From: an uncultured Clostridia bacterium
GTDB lineage: Bacteria; Bacillota; Clostridia; Oscillospirales; Acutalibacteraceae
Reading direction: 5' to 3'
Assembly (NCBI GenBank): GCA_937912045.1
Contig: CALDPI010000050.1
Span: 1 to 34,920 of the forward strand
Length of the DNA stretch: 34,920 nt
The number at the start of each line of letters is the position of its first letter. The first letter of the stretch is position 1. Shown here one piece after another: positions 17,254-26,639 of the stretch. The notes under the pieces were generated by a model. The model was given only the letters and a program-made list of their open reading frames with translations, was not told where the DNA came from and made no database searches. A program made the position numbers and the translations under genes.

Positions 17254-19815
17254 TTAATAAGCAGTAAATGCTCCGGCCTTTACCAAAGTGCCGTTAACTT
17301 CTTTGTCCTCTTTGCCGTAGTTGACGTATACGCCGTGGCCGTTATCATATACGGTTTGCTGTACGCCGTCTGCTACGGTAACGTTTTTGAGCATTGCGGC
17401 ACCTGCAACTGCGTTCAGATGCGCGCTTGCTTCGTTATATTGCGTGAGTATTGTATCCATCACGCCGTTTACCGATACGGAATATGTTTTTGTTTCGTAT
17501 TCGGTATTTACAAGTAAATCGTTTCCTCTTGTTATGAGGATATAACTGAGATTTGCGCCGTACTCTATCGAGCGCAGATAGTTTTCCACAGGACTTACCG
17601 ACAGGTTACACGGTGTGCCCGAATAAGCAACCAGTCCGTGCACCACCATCTGATAAAGCGGGATATCATGCTCCTCCAAATCGAAACGGGAGGAGAAGAG
17701 CGGTGCGTTCAAAACAGTCGATGCATACGGAAGGACGTATGCGTTTCCGTTTTCAAACATAAGCTCCGTCTGCTTTGCCGCCGCCTTTAACGCGTTATCA
17801 AGGTGGTAAAGGCTCATTGCGCGGTCAATATCCTTTTTCGAGGTGTAGTCACCGCCAAGATACTGTCCTGCAGATGCATAGGAAAGTGCAGGGACATTGC
17901 CCAGCTTCTTTTCTGCCGATTTTATGTATTTGGAGGAATAGTCCTCATACCTTGTGGCAGAAACAAAATATTTTTTAAGTGTTGCCGACTCCATGCCACG
18001 TGTAACGGTATCATGGTTTCCGTTTCGTACAAGGGCGCGGTTCAGATAGTGGGCACTGTCGTCCGCCACTGAAAAATCACTTGATTTGCTGTCGGCATAT
18101 ACGTACTGGAAGTCGGCATCGAGATAGAGTCTGCCTCCGCCGTCCTCCACGGTTTTTATAAGTGTTAACAGCTCATCCTTGCTGCCAACGCTGCGGTTTA
18201 GCGAGAACTTGTTATATGCGCCGTGTGCAACGCCGTTATCGGTATAGCCCAAGAGGCGCACGTTTATGGGACCTATTCCCTTTTCTTGCAGCTTTATAAC
18301 CGTGCTTGTTATCTCCTTTATAGTGGAAAGCACAATTTCTTTTCTATAAGGTATGCCGATAAAGGTTGCATCCTTTTTGATGCTGCAAAGGAAGCTAAGC
18401 TCGAGCGGAGCTTTCTCGGTTTTGTTCTGTTTTATACCGTCGTTTTCCAAAAGATAATTTCGGTAATAGCCCGCCATCGAGGTATAGTTGCATTCGTCAC
18501 TTCCGAGAAGCACGTAACGCACCTTCGGTGCGATGCGAAGCAGATGCTTTGAAAAAAGGTTGTAAACGGGGATTTGCATAAGCTCGCCCACGTCGGTGGC
18601 GTCCATATGGCGATAGCAGAAATCCACGTATATATGGTTGCGTGGGCTGAAGTTGTGTACGGTGCCGATGTTGAGTGTTCCAACCTCTGCCGCGTTTTCC
18701 ACTATTGCAAGCACACCTGACGTACCGTGTGACACGCCAAAGATGGGTAACGTAAGGTTTTTGGTGAGCTGGGTTTTCTCAGAAATCTTGACCGATTCAT
18801 CAGCGCCGTAGAACGCCTGCCTAAAGTCACTCGTACCGGTGGTGTTAAGGTTTACCACAGCACCTGCGCCGTCGGGAACGACATAATATCCGTTCACGCT
18901 TTGGTCGGTGGCGGCAAAATATTCAAGCAGCGTTATGGTCTGCAGTTTGTGAATTTCGGTGTTTTCCTTTATCTCGTCCGAGAGAATTTGTGCTGTAAAG
19001 CCGTCCTCTGTGATTTTATATTCGACAGGAACAGTAAATCCAACGGGAACCTCGTTTTCTACACCCTCGATTTTTAAATCGGAAAGCAGCTTTTCATACT
19101 TTTCTGCGGTGTAGCCAGCATCTTCCATATATTCGCTTATTTCTTCCTTTTCAACGTCGTTAGCGCTGGAGGAAAGAATATAAAGCGGTGTTTTCTCAAG
19201 AATTGGGAAAAGCTTTACCTGTTCATTCCAATCGTTCGGCTTATCCTTTTTATCATAAAGTGTGTAAAATCTGCCGAGACGACGCGCGATATTGGGGTCA
19301 TCGACAGCGCCTAAGATGGTGTTTTCATAGGTTTCCGCGTCCAACACCTGCGGTGCAAACACGACATCTGCCGAGAGGGACATATGGTAATACACCCTGA
19401 TGGCATCCGCGCTTTGCATTATCTCGAAATTGCCGAACTCGACGCTGTTTGCGCCTGAGAACATATACATCGCGTTGCTCTGCTCTTCGTAATAGGTTAC
19501 TGTAACCTCAGAGCGCATACGCTCTTTAATATCGTCAGAAAAGCCGGCCGCCTCACCCGTCGGAATGGAAGGGTAGGTTACGTTCTTTTTAAGGTCGGTT
19601 ACGGTAAAGTGGGTTGTTGCAGTATCAAACGTAAGGCGGATATCGCCCTTTTCGAGAATTACGGATTCATCTGTCGGTGTTGTCCAAGCCTCGCCCTTTT
19701 CGGTCTTGGCAGACGGATAAGCGCTGTGGTCGGCAACGGTCTGCCCACAGCCTGCAAACAGGCAAGCGCAAAGACTAAGCGCTGTTAAAAGGGCAAGAAC
19801 ACGAAGGTTTTTCAT
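17254..19815 (-). CDS. DUF5696-type lipoprotein, possible extracellular glycosidase-like protein
   Basis: This 853-residue lipoprotein has lipobox LFAGC (C23). I recognise the DUF5696 type from YVVPDGAGAVVNLN near residue 305 and from its neighbourhood, since such proteins usually sit beside CUT1 permeases and an NHL/Yip1 protein. The N-terminal half is beta-rich. The second half, from about 470, looks like an alpha/beta barrel, with strands such as INVRLLGY and LYLDADFQYV, and it ends in a beta C-domain. That layout resembles large glycoside hydrolases, but no activity is known to me and I cannot name catalytic residues. It acts at the cell surface. It lies 16 bp after the NHL/Yip1 gene and 21 bp before the second permease pair. 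A role in handling the imported glycan is inferred from context. Confidence 0.75.
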   Translation of the reverse strand: MKNLRVLALLTALSLCACLFAGCGQTVADHSAYPSAKTEKGEAWTTPTDESVILEKGDIRLTFDTATTHFTVTDLKKNVTYPSIPTGEAAGFSDDIKERMRSEVTVTYYEEQSNAMYMFSGANSVEFGNFEIMQSADAIRVYYHMSLSADVVFAPQVLDAETYENTILGAVDDPNIARRLGRFYTLYDKKDKPNDWNEQVKLFPILEKTPLYILSSSANDVEKEEISEYMEDAGYTAEKYEKLLSDLKIEGVENEVPVGFTVPVEYKITEDGFTAQILSDEIKENTEIHKLQTITLLEYFAATDQSVNGYYVVPDGAGAVVNLNTTGTSDFRQAFYGADESVKISEKTQLTKNLTLPIFGVSHGTSGVLAIVENAAEVGTLNIGTVHNFSPRNHIYVDFCYRHMDATDVGELMQIPVYNLFSKHLLRIAPKVRYVLLGSDECNYTSMAGYYRNYLLENDGIKQNKTEKAPLELSFLCSIKKDATFIGIPYRKEIVLSTIKEITSTVIKLQEKGIGPINVRLLGYTDNGVAHGAYNKFSLNRSVGSKDELLTLIKTVEDGGGRLYLDADFQYVYADSKSSDFSVADDSAHYLNRALVRNGNHDTVTRGMESATLKKYFVSATRYEDYSSKYIKSAEKKLGNVPALSYASAGQYLGGDYTSKKDIDRAMSLYHLDNALKAAAKQTELMFENGNAYVLPYASTVLNAPLFSSRFDLEEHDIPLYQMVVHGLVAYSGTPCNLSVSPVENYLRSIEYGANLSYILITRGNDLLVNTEYETKTYSVSVNGVMDTILTQYNEASAHLNAVAGAAMLKNVTVADGVQQTVYDNGHGVYVNYGKEDKEVNGTLVKAGAFTAY

Positions 19816-19830
19816 AGACAGAACTCCTTT

Positions 19831-21921
19831 TTAATAGGTGCGGAAAATCAATTCCTGATAGCCGTTGTAGAAGAAGGTGTAAACCTCCTGCACGATGCTG
19901 ACAAAGAGCAGCATAATGAAGATTATAAGGCAGATGCCGACAATCGTCAGTATGACGGTGAGCACCGATTTTGAAAGTGAATAATCGTGTGTGACCATCA
20001 TTCCGAAGAAGACAAGCGCCAGCATCCATACCCAACAGATTGTGTCGAGAACGGTGTATATAATTACCTCGTCTGCGGTCACAAACTGTGAAATGAGTAA
20101 AAGCGGAATGCTGAAGAATATATAAGGCTTTAGCGAATAACAGGTTGCTATGTATATATCCTTCATATTGCCTTCGCCGTCCATAAGTGCCGTGAAGCAC
20201 CAGTTGGATATTATCCAAAGCAGAAGCGGAAGCAAAATCATTATTACGTCGTATATGGCATTTTTATCCTCAGAGGCGGTCTGGGTTACCATATATCCTG
20301 TGAACTGTGCACGCACGGCATAAAGCAGGGTGAACAGCACAAGAATTATTGTGGCGGCGCGTGCGCTTCCGCGCTTTTCACGTTTTATATCCCAAAATCC
20401 GTCAAAAGGATGGAACATTACGTGGTTGCCGTAGCGGAATTCGCGGTAAAGCGGTGTATCTGTAACGGCAGAAAGCAATTTCTTGCGGCGGACAATGCGC
20501 AAGGCAACAACCGCCAGCACGGCAAGTGCCACTATTGCGATTATGAGTAAGAAGAAGTTATCTCTAATCCACTCGTCGCGCCATTCGGCAAAGGCCTTGC
20601 TGTAAACCGTATATTCATGTATAGGCTCGACACGCTCCATCGCGGCTTTATATTCGCCGTTCTGAATATCTATCTTTGCAAGACCGATTATTGAAAGCGT
20701 ATAGTTAGAGGAGGTGTTATAAACCTTTTGCCACATTTTTGTGGCGGCCTCATAATCACCCTCGTCATACAGGGTGAGTGCGCTCAGCACGTCACTTCCG
20801 AATTGGGTGAGATTGAAGGTGAAAACTGCGTTCTTTACACGGTCAGTAACTATGAGACGGTCATTCACAATCTCGATTGCGCTGGGGCTTAAGAACGTGC
20901 CCGACTGTGAACCCGATGCACCGAAGACAAAAAGCAGATAGCCATCGCTGCTGTATGCATATATTCTACCGTTTTGCGAATCGAGCAGGTAGTAGGTCTC
21001 GGTATCGTCGAGAGTCAAATCACAAAAATCGGGAAAGACCTGACTGCCGAGAAGTGTGGTATAGGTTATGTCACCGTATTCCGACTCATTATTCAAATCC
21101 GACAATACGTTGTTGCCCTGACTGTTAAGTTTTGCAACGGGCGACGTGGTGGAGGAAGCAGCAACGGCATATATAAAGCCGCGCTCATCAATCAGCATTT
21201 TAGTATATTCCGTGGGAACAAACTGCTGTGTTTGCTTTTGCTGCTCTTTGGTCTGGAACTTGCGCCACATTAAATCGAGAAAATTATATTCAACCGACGG
21301 TGCGCCAAGAAAGTTCTGGAAATTGCCCTTCTCGTCCAGACAGATAAGTCCCTGGTTGATGCCGTCTGCAATGACGTACAGTCTGCCTGCGTTATCAACC
21401 GTAACACTGGTGGGCTTATAGATGAAATCGTCAGCCAGAATGGCTATGTCCGGCCTGCCGAGTGCATATGCAAACTTAAGTGTTTCTCTGTCAAAAACAA
21501 CAATGCGGTTGTTTTCCGTATCGGCTACATATATATATGTACTGTTTGCGAAGACGCTTTTTGGCATATAGAGTGTATCCTCTGTGCCGCCGTTGTCGAA
21601 CGTGCTGATGGTGCCAATCAATTTATAGGACAGGTCGGTTATTATAACGCGGTTGCTCGCCGTATCGGTAAAATAAAGGCGGTCCTTATGGTCATAAAAC
21701 ACGTCAGCCAGGTCGGTAAAGGCGGCCACGCCCATATCCGCCGCGGTTATCGTCTTTTCAATGACGTAGGGTGACGGTATGTTAAGCGGTTCGTTATCGT
21801 AATTATATATGTATGACTCATAGGGCATATCAACGGGATTATCGGTTGCTGCGTGTGCCGAAACGGTGAAGCATAAAACAAACACTAATACGGCACAAAG
21901 CAGTCTTACAGATTTTTTCAT
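19831..21921 (-). CDS. NHL beta-propeller / Yip1-like membrane protein
   Basis: This 696-residue protein has a signal peptide (about 1-25), then an extracellular beta-propeller of NHL type (about 55-365) with repeats such as NRVIITD, NRIVVFD and GRIYAYSSDGYLLF. A TPR-like helical pair follows (about 375-430: LYDEGDYEAATKMWQKVY and IQNGEYKAAMERV), then a membrane helix near 455-475, a cytosolic segment, and a C-terminal Yip1-like domain with about five helices (about 525-690). The propeller would face outward and the Yip1 part lies in the membrane. Such proteins recur beside DUF5696 and sugar permeases in Firmicutes, to my knowledge without assigned function. A sensor or assembly factor for the importer is possible but unproven. 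It starts 15 bp after the first permease pair. Confidence 0.82.
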   Translation of the reverse strand: MKKSVRLLCAVLVFVLCFTVSAHAATDNPVDMPYESYIYNYDNEPLNIPSPYVIEKTITAADMGVAAFTDLADVFYDHKDRLYFTDTASNRVIITDLSYKLIGTISTFDNGGTEDTLYMPKSVFANSTYIYVADTENNRIVVFDRETLKFAYALGRPDIAILADDFIYKPTSVTVDNAGRLYVIADGINQGLICLDEKGNFQNFLGAPSVEYNFLDLMWRKFQTKEQQKQTQQFVPTEYTKMLIDERGFIYAVAASSTTSPVAKLNSQGNNVLSDLNNESEYGDITYTTLLGSQVFPDFCDLTLDDTETYYLLDSQNGRIYAYSSDGYLLFVFGASGSQSGTFLSPSAIEIVNDRLIVTDRVKNAVFTFNLTQFGSDVLSALTLYDEGDYEAATKMWQKVYNTSSNYTLSIIGLAKIDIQNGEYKAAMERVEPIHEYTVYSKAFAEWRDEWIRDNFFLLIIAIVALAVLAVVALRIVRRKKLLSAVTDTPLYREFRYGNHVMFHPFDGFWDIKREKRGSARAATIILVLFTLLYAVRAQFTGYMVTQTASEDKNAIYDVIMILLPLLLWIISNWCFTALMDGEGNMKDIYIATCYSLKPYIFFSIPLLLISQFVTADEVIIYTVLDTICWVWMLALVFFGMMVTHDYSLSKSVLTVILTIVGICLIIFIMLLFVSIVQEVYTFFYNGYQELIFRTY

Positions 21922-21936
21922 GCTATCCTCACCTTT

Positions 21937-22806
21937 CTAATCCTTCATACCCGAAGTGGTCATTGTTTCTATTATTCGGCTTTGACAAAGCACGAATATT
22001 GTTATCGGCACCGACATCATAAGCACAGATACCGCCGCGCCGACACCTGCACGCGCTATACCGCCGGCCAGAATCTGACTGAGCGCATAGGGCAGGGTTT
22101 TCAGTTCTTCTTTATATATAAACTTAGTGGTGCCTATTCCCCAAAGGCTCTGGAACGATAAAAGGAAAAGCGTAAGCCAGGCCGATTTTACGTTTGGCAT
22201 TACAATATTCCAGAAGGTGTACCACTGATTTGCACCGTCAATGCGTGCCGCCTCCAACAGTGCGTCGGGCAGCTGCTCCATAAACTGTTTCATAAGATAA
22301 AGTCCGATAGACGCGCCAAAGGCAGGCACAATCAGTGCAAAATATGTATCTATCCACTTAAGTCCCGACATTACAAGATAGTTCGGGATTGCCGTTACGG
22401 TGGCGTTGAACATAAGTGAAAGTACTATCACCTTGAAAATAACGTTTCTTCCGGGGAATTTCTTTTTTGCAAGCGGGAAGGCGCACATTGAAGAAATGAT
22501 AACGTGGCCCACCGAGCCTGTGATGGTTATAAATACCGTGTTGAAAAGGTAACGGAAGAACGGCACCCACGAGGATGACATAACGTTAAACATATTACGG
22601 AAATTCTCAAGCGTGGGATTATTGGGGATAAGACGGGGTGGGAACACCCAGAGCTCATCCTGCGGTTTAAAGGCGTTTGAGATGATAAGTGCAAGCGGCA
22701 TTGCCATTATTACGCCGAAGACTATCATAAACAGAAACAGTCCCACCGTTCCCAGTCGCGAGCGATTAACACGTGAGCTACGATTGACGCTCTTAAATGT
22801 TCTCAT
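21937..22806 (-). CDS. Carbohydrate ABC permease, MalG-like
   Basis: This 289-residue CUT1 permease has about six membrane helices and the EAA loop LEAARIDGANQWYTFWNIVM. Two ATGs compete: 22812 overlaps the previous stop as ATGA but has its GGGAGA directly abutting, while 22806 has the same GGAGA 6 nt upstream. I chose 22806. It forms the first importer's permease pair with 22809-23714. Both lie directly after the solute-binding fusion gene, so this trio is very likely one transporter. Confidence 0.92.
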   Translation of the reverse strand: MRTFKSVNRSSRVNRSRLGTVGLFLFMIVFGVIMAMPLALIISNAFKPQDELWVFPPRLIPNNPTLENFRNMFNVMSSSWVPFFRYLFNTVFITITGSVGHVIISSMCAFPLAKKKFPGRNVIFKVIVLSLMFNATVTAIPNYLVMSGLKWIDTYFALIVPAFGASIGLYLMKQFMEQLPDALLEAARIDGANQWYTFWNIVMPNVKSAWLTLFLLSFQSLWGIGTTKFIYKEELKTLPYALSQILAGGIARAGVGAAVSVLMMSVPITIFVLCQSRIIETMTTSGMKD

Positions 22807-22808
22807 CT

Positions 22809-23714
22809 TCATTCTCCCATCTTAGACAAAAGCTTTTGAACAAGCTCGTTGGATAACATCATAATAAGGAATAAAATCGTTGCAATGGCCGATGCATAGC
22901 CCATTTCAAAACGGGTGTTACCATAGTCCTGCAGCATATGAACAAGGGTATAAAGTGCGTAGTTTGTGCTCGGGAAGCCGTATATTGCGTTTATAACGTC
23001 ACCAATTCCGAACGAGTTGGTGATGGACATTACGGCACCGAACATAAGCTGTGATTTCATTGAGGGCAGCGTGATATACCAAAGCTCCTGCCAGCGATTC
23101 TTAATGCCGTCAACCGCTGCGGCCTCATAAAGTGTTTTATCAACGTTTTTAAAACCTGCAATGAACGACAAAAAGCCTGCGCCAAAGCTGAGCCACAGAA
23201 TAACGACAATCGCCGAGCCCATCATATACGTGGAGTCGGTCAGCCATTGAATCGGCTCATAGATTACGCCCATACTGAGCAAAACACCATTCAAGAAGCC
23301 GTAAGTATCACCGCTGTAGATAATCTGCCAAATCATATATGCGCCGCCACTGAGCACAGGTGCATACAGCAAAAGCGTGAGCACCGCGCGCAGACGGTTG
23401 CCAAACTCGTTTACGAGCCAGGCCATCATAAGACTCAAAAGAAAGCCGACAGGACCTGTGATTACCGCTAAAATCAAGGTGTTTTTAAGTGCGAGCGGAA
23501 AAAGACTGTCGTCCATTATAAGACGCATATAGTTGCGTATTCCCACGAAGTGCGGCAGCTGAACAACATCAAAACGGGTAAAGCTGAGCACCATTGAAAT
23601 CAAAACGGGGAGCACTGTGAATGCGCAGAATATGAGCAGGTATGGTAACATAAACAGATAGTCTTCGCTGTATTTAGCCAAAGCCGACTGCTTTAGCGTT
23701 CTTTTTTGCTTCAT
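22809..23714 (-). CDS. Carbohydrate ABC permease, MalF-like
   Basis: This 301-residue CUT1 permease starts at the ATG at 23714 (MKQKRT), with GGAGG 5 nt upstream; a longer reading from 23738 would overlap the previous gene without a good site. It shows a first helix near residue 22 (YLFMLPYLLIFCAF), the family pattern FVGIRNYMRL, and the EAA loop YEAAAVDGIKNRWQELWYIT. The start overlaps the end of the solute-binding gene region by a few codons less than the longer reading would, leaving 16 bp between genes. It is the partner of the MalG-like permease immediately downstream. Confidence 0.92.
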   Translation of the reverse strand: MKQKRTLKQSALAKYSEDYLFMLPYLLIFCAFTVLPVLISMVLSFTRFDVVQLPHFVGIRNYMRLIMDDSLFPLALKNTLILAVITGPVGFLLSLMMAWLVNEFGNRLRAVLTLLLYAPVLSGGAYMIWQIIYSGDTYGFLNGVLLSMGVIYEPIQWLTDSTYMMGSAIVVILWLSFGAGFLSFIAGFKNVDKTLYEAAAVDGIKNRWQELWYITLPSMKSQLMFGAVMSITNSFGIGDVINAIYGFPSTNYALYTLVHMLQDYGNTRFEMGYASAIATILFLIMMLSNELVQKLLSKMGE

Positions 23715-23730
23715 TGTTACCTCCCCTTTC

Positions 23731-26607
23731 TTATTCAAGCGGTAGCTCGTATTCTATGCGTCTGTTTTCAATTTCGCGGTTTATATCTATTGTTGTGTCA
23801 TTCATCGTCTCGCGGACGTCCTCACTGTCGTATACGATGCTGCGGAAAGCAAAATCGTAAAGACGGGTGGTGTAATATCCGCCGGGGACCTCCTGTCTTG
23901 CCTGCAGATAGCCTGCTTGAATTTCGAGGTTATCCTTAATGTCCGCATCCCAGGCAACGCTGTCCATTGAGGTGCGGTTGGCGGTGTTGTAACGTGCGGC
24001 CGAGCCGACAACACTCTCAAGCAAGGTGCCGTATGCCGACTGTACCGGTGCCGAGAGCCACCACTTAAGGAAGGTCCAGCAGGCATCCGGAGATTCTGCC
24101 GATGACAAGATTATTGAACTTGTGACTATGCCGATGGCGGTATGGTCTATTGTGCCGTCGGAGCGCTTTGTGCCCGGAACGGGCAGCATGCCCCAAAGGT
24201 TTTTAATTTCGGGCGCAAATATTGAAAGCTGATTGTATGAAGTGAAATCGGCTATGGCAACGGGTATCTCGCCCGAGCGGAAACGGTTTGCAAAATCGTA
24301 CGACAAATTCAGTCCGTACTGGGTATAAAGCATGCTGTAATCCTTCATTGCCGATATTGCTTCGTTTGTGTTAAGCTTGGTGTATATACCCTTTTCATCG
24401 TAAAGTGTGCCGCCGCGCTGATAAAGGAACAGCAGATAGTTGTTAAGCGCAGGCAGAATGCCGAACGAAAGCGAACTGTTCTGAAGCTCGGGCAGCACCT
24501 TGCCGAGAACGCTGTCCCAGGTGGCAAGGTCATCCACCGATATTCCAAGCTCTTCAAGCACGTCGGTGCGGTAGAAAAGCATCGGATACGTGAGGGTTTC
24601 GGGCAATGCCCAGAGTCCGCCGTTGAAGCGGAACGGGTCTATCGATGCAGGATAGAAGTTTTCTGAAAATTCATCAATATCCTCAAACTTTGAAAGGTCG
24701 TAAAGTGCGCCGCGCAAAGCCATATTTACAGGCTCTGTCTGGGCGAGTCCCAGCGACACGTCGGGGCCGATGCCTGCCAAAAGTGCAGGAAGCAGCGTTC
24801 CCTCTGTTACGAGCTGTAAATCTACGGATATTTTGTTTTCGGGTGTGAACTTACTGTTGACAAGCTGTTTAAGTATCTGAGCCTGGTCTCTACCCGAGGT
24901 CATCCAGACCGTTATCTGCTCGTTACCCTTGCTGTCGGCTTGGCCGATAGACGAATAGTTCGTGCTGAAGGATGCTAAGAACTGCTTGAAATAGTGCGCG
25001 AGCATTGAGAACATTCCTGCCTCGCCACGACCGAGCTTTGTCTTTGGTGTTGCAATGCTGATATAGTCAACCTCAAGCGGCTGCTGCATTGCGTTGTTTA
25101 TCCAGGTACCAAAGGACGAAACGTTGTCCTTATAGTTTTTAAGGCGCTTCGAGATAGTGTCGGTGTCGTCCAGCATCTGTTCGAGCTGATTATAAAGGCG
25201 TTTTATATCAGACGTATTCTGACTGCCGCCCTCATTGCGCTTATGTATAAGCTTTTCAAGTGTTTTAAGGCTTTCTGCAACCGTTCCCATCTGCTTTATT
25301 GCGTCGGGAATGAGCATATCAAGCTTGTAATCGCGGTACATATCGGGGCTGGCGCCCGTTACTACGACGATTTTTCTGTATATTGAATTGAGCTCTGCCA
25401 GGCATTCACGTGCAAGTGCGAGAATTTCTGCGTTGCTGCCGAAAACCACGCGCATGCGGATTGTGTGCTTGCCGGGAGAGAGATAAAACTCGTACGGGTT
25501 GCCCTTTTTATCGGACAGGTAGGAAAGCTGCCACGCGCTGTCATATGCGAAGGTAAGGTCGGCCGCCTCTTTGAACGGAACAATGCCGTCAATGCTAAGC
25601 TCGCGCACGCTGACGTCACCCGATTTCAGTGACTGCTTATAGTGCAAAGCAATGTTTGCAAGGCCGCCCTTTGAAACCTCAAAGTCCCATTCAATCCACT
25701 GGCCGAAGTTTTTCCACTGGGTCGAGCCAATGGTGTTATATACGATATATGCGTGGTTATACGGCTGTGTTGTGGGGGATGAACGGTCTGCCTGCGGATA
25801 CATTGTCTGGTCAGACTTGCGCGCAGCGTCCTCGCCCTCTATAATCAGCGCGTCGCTCTTATCAAGTGCCTTATAGCCCGCCTTTTCATACTCTGCTTTT
25901 ACCTCTTCGTAGGTCGGAAGCTCGGCCTTTGGGGTGAGGGCTATGCCGCCTATGAGCATATCACCTCTGCCGCCACTGAGCGTTATTTTATGCTCGCCCT
26001 CGGAAAGATAAAAGTAAAGCTCGTTTCCTAAAAGACCGCTGTCATCGCAGAGGGTTTTCTCGGTCCACTGCGGAGCCTCTGCCTGAAAGGGCATACCCTG
26101 GTTGCCGACAAGGTCATAAATCGGCTCGTCGCTTTCGTTATCCCACACGCGCTCGAGCGTTAGTCCCTCTGCCTCTTTATACGGTAGAGCACCGTCGATA
26201 TAAACGTTGCGACGGATGGTGCTGCTGTCCCCTCTCGATATTGGATAATAACGGATGGTGAGCGAATAAAGTCCTGCAGCTTTGACAACAACGCCATATG
26301 AAAGTGTGTCCTTCTCGCTGTTTTCGAGCGCGGGACCCTTTTGTCCCTCGTAGTCGGTCTTTACACCGCCCGCTACAACACTTTCGGGCAGATATTCTGC
26401 AACACCGACCGTTATAGCGTCTGCGTCGGAGGACTCATCTGCATATTTCGAAACGTATGCTTCATAATCCGAAGCGGAACCGACCAAATCGGCGGACAAG
26501 TCTTGATTTGCAGGCGCAGCCGACACCGAAACAGAGCCAAGCGCCGAAAACAGCGTTGTCAAAGTCAGTATTACTGCTATTCCCCTTTTTATCGACCTGC
26601 CATTCAT
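23731..26607 (-). CDS. Secreted solute-binding protein fused to two carbohydrate-binding-like domains
   Basis: This 958-residue protein has a signal peptide (about 1-31, cleavage near VSA-AP) and no lipobox. Two related beta-sandwich domains follow: the first at about 70-235 (NVYIDGALPYKEAEGL, FYLSEGEHKITLSGG, LIGGIALTP), the second starting near 255 (LIIEGEDA, LSIDGIVPFKEAADL, FYLSPGKHTIRM). A helical segment (about 392-508) interrupts the second before its last strand (LEVDYISIATP). The C-terminal part (about 565-900) is a family 1 solute-binding domain (EQITVWMTSG, LLAGIGPDVSLG, ALPETLTYPMLFYRTD, FLKWWLSAP). The first half resembles CBM6/35-type folds, an inference from pattern. It probably captures glycan at the surface for the permeases 16 bp downstream. 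AGGAGG lies 10 nt before the ATG. Usual family 1 proteins are 400-550 aa, so this one is about twice the size. Confidence 0.88.
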   Translation of the reverse strand: MNGRSIKRGIAVILTLTTLFSALGSVSVSAAPANQDLSADLVGSASDYEAYVSKYADESSDADAITVGVAEYLPESVVAGGVKTDYEGQKGPALENSEKDTLSYGVVVKAAGLYSLTIRYYPISRGDSSTIRRNVYIDGALPYKEAEGLTLERVWDNESDEPIYDLVGNQGMPFQAEAPQWTEKTLCDDSGLLGNELYFYLSEGEHKITLSGGRGDMLIGGIALTPKAELPTYEEVKAEYEKAGYKALDKSDALIIEGEDAARKSDQTMYPQADRSSPTTQPYNHAYIVYNTIGSTQWKNFGQWIEWDFEVSKGGLANIALHYKQSLKSGDVSVRELSIDGIVPFKEAADLTFAYDSAWQLSYLSDKKGNPYEFYLSPGKHTIRMRVVFGSNAEILALARECLAELNSIYRKIVVVTGASPDMYRDYKLDMLIPDAIKQMGTVAESLKTLEKLIHKRNEGGSQNTSDIKRLYNQLEQMLDDTDTISKRLKNYKDNVSSFGTWINNAMQQPLEVDYISIATPKTKLGRGEAGMFSMLAHYFKQFLASFSTNYSSIGQADSKGNEQITVWMTSGRDQAQILKQLVNSKFTPENKISVDLQLVTEGTLLPALLAGIGPDVSLGLAQTEPVNMALRGALYDLSKFEDIDEFSENFYPASIDPFRFNGGLWALPETLTYPMLFYRTDVLEELGISVDDLATWDSVLGKVLPELQNSSLSFGILPALNNYLLFLYQRGGTLYDEKGIYTKLNTNEAISAMKDYSMLYTQYGLNLSYDFANRFRSGEIPVAIADFTSYNQLSIFAPEIKNLWGMLPVPGTKRSDGTIDHTAIGIVTSSIILSSAESPDACWTFLKWWLSAPVQSAYGTLLESVVGSAARYNTANRTSMDSVAWDADIKDNLEIQAGYLQARQEVPGGYYTTRLYDFAFRSIVYDSEDVRETMNDTTIDINREIENRRIEYELPLE

Positions 26608-26639
26608 CAGACAAATACCTCCTGCCTTAAAATCAAAAA

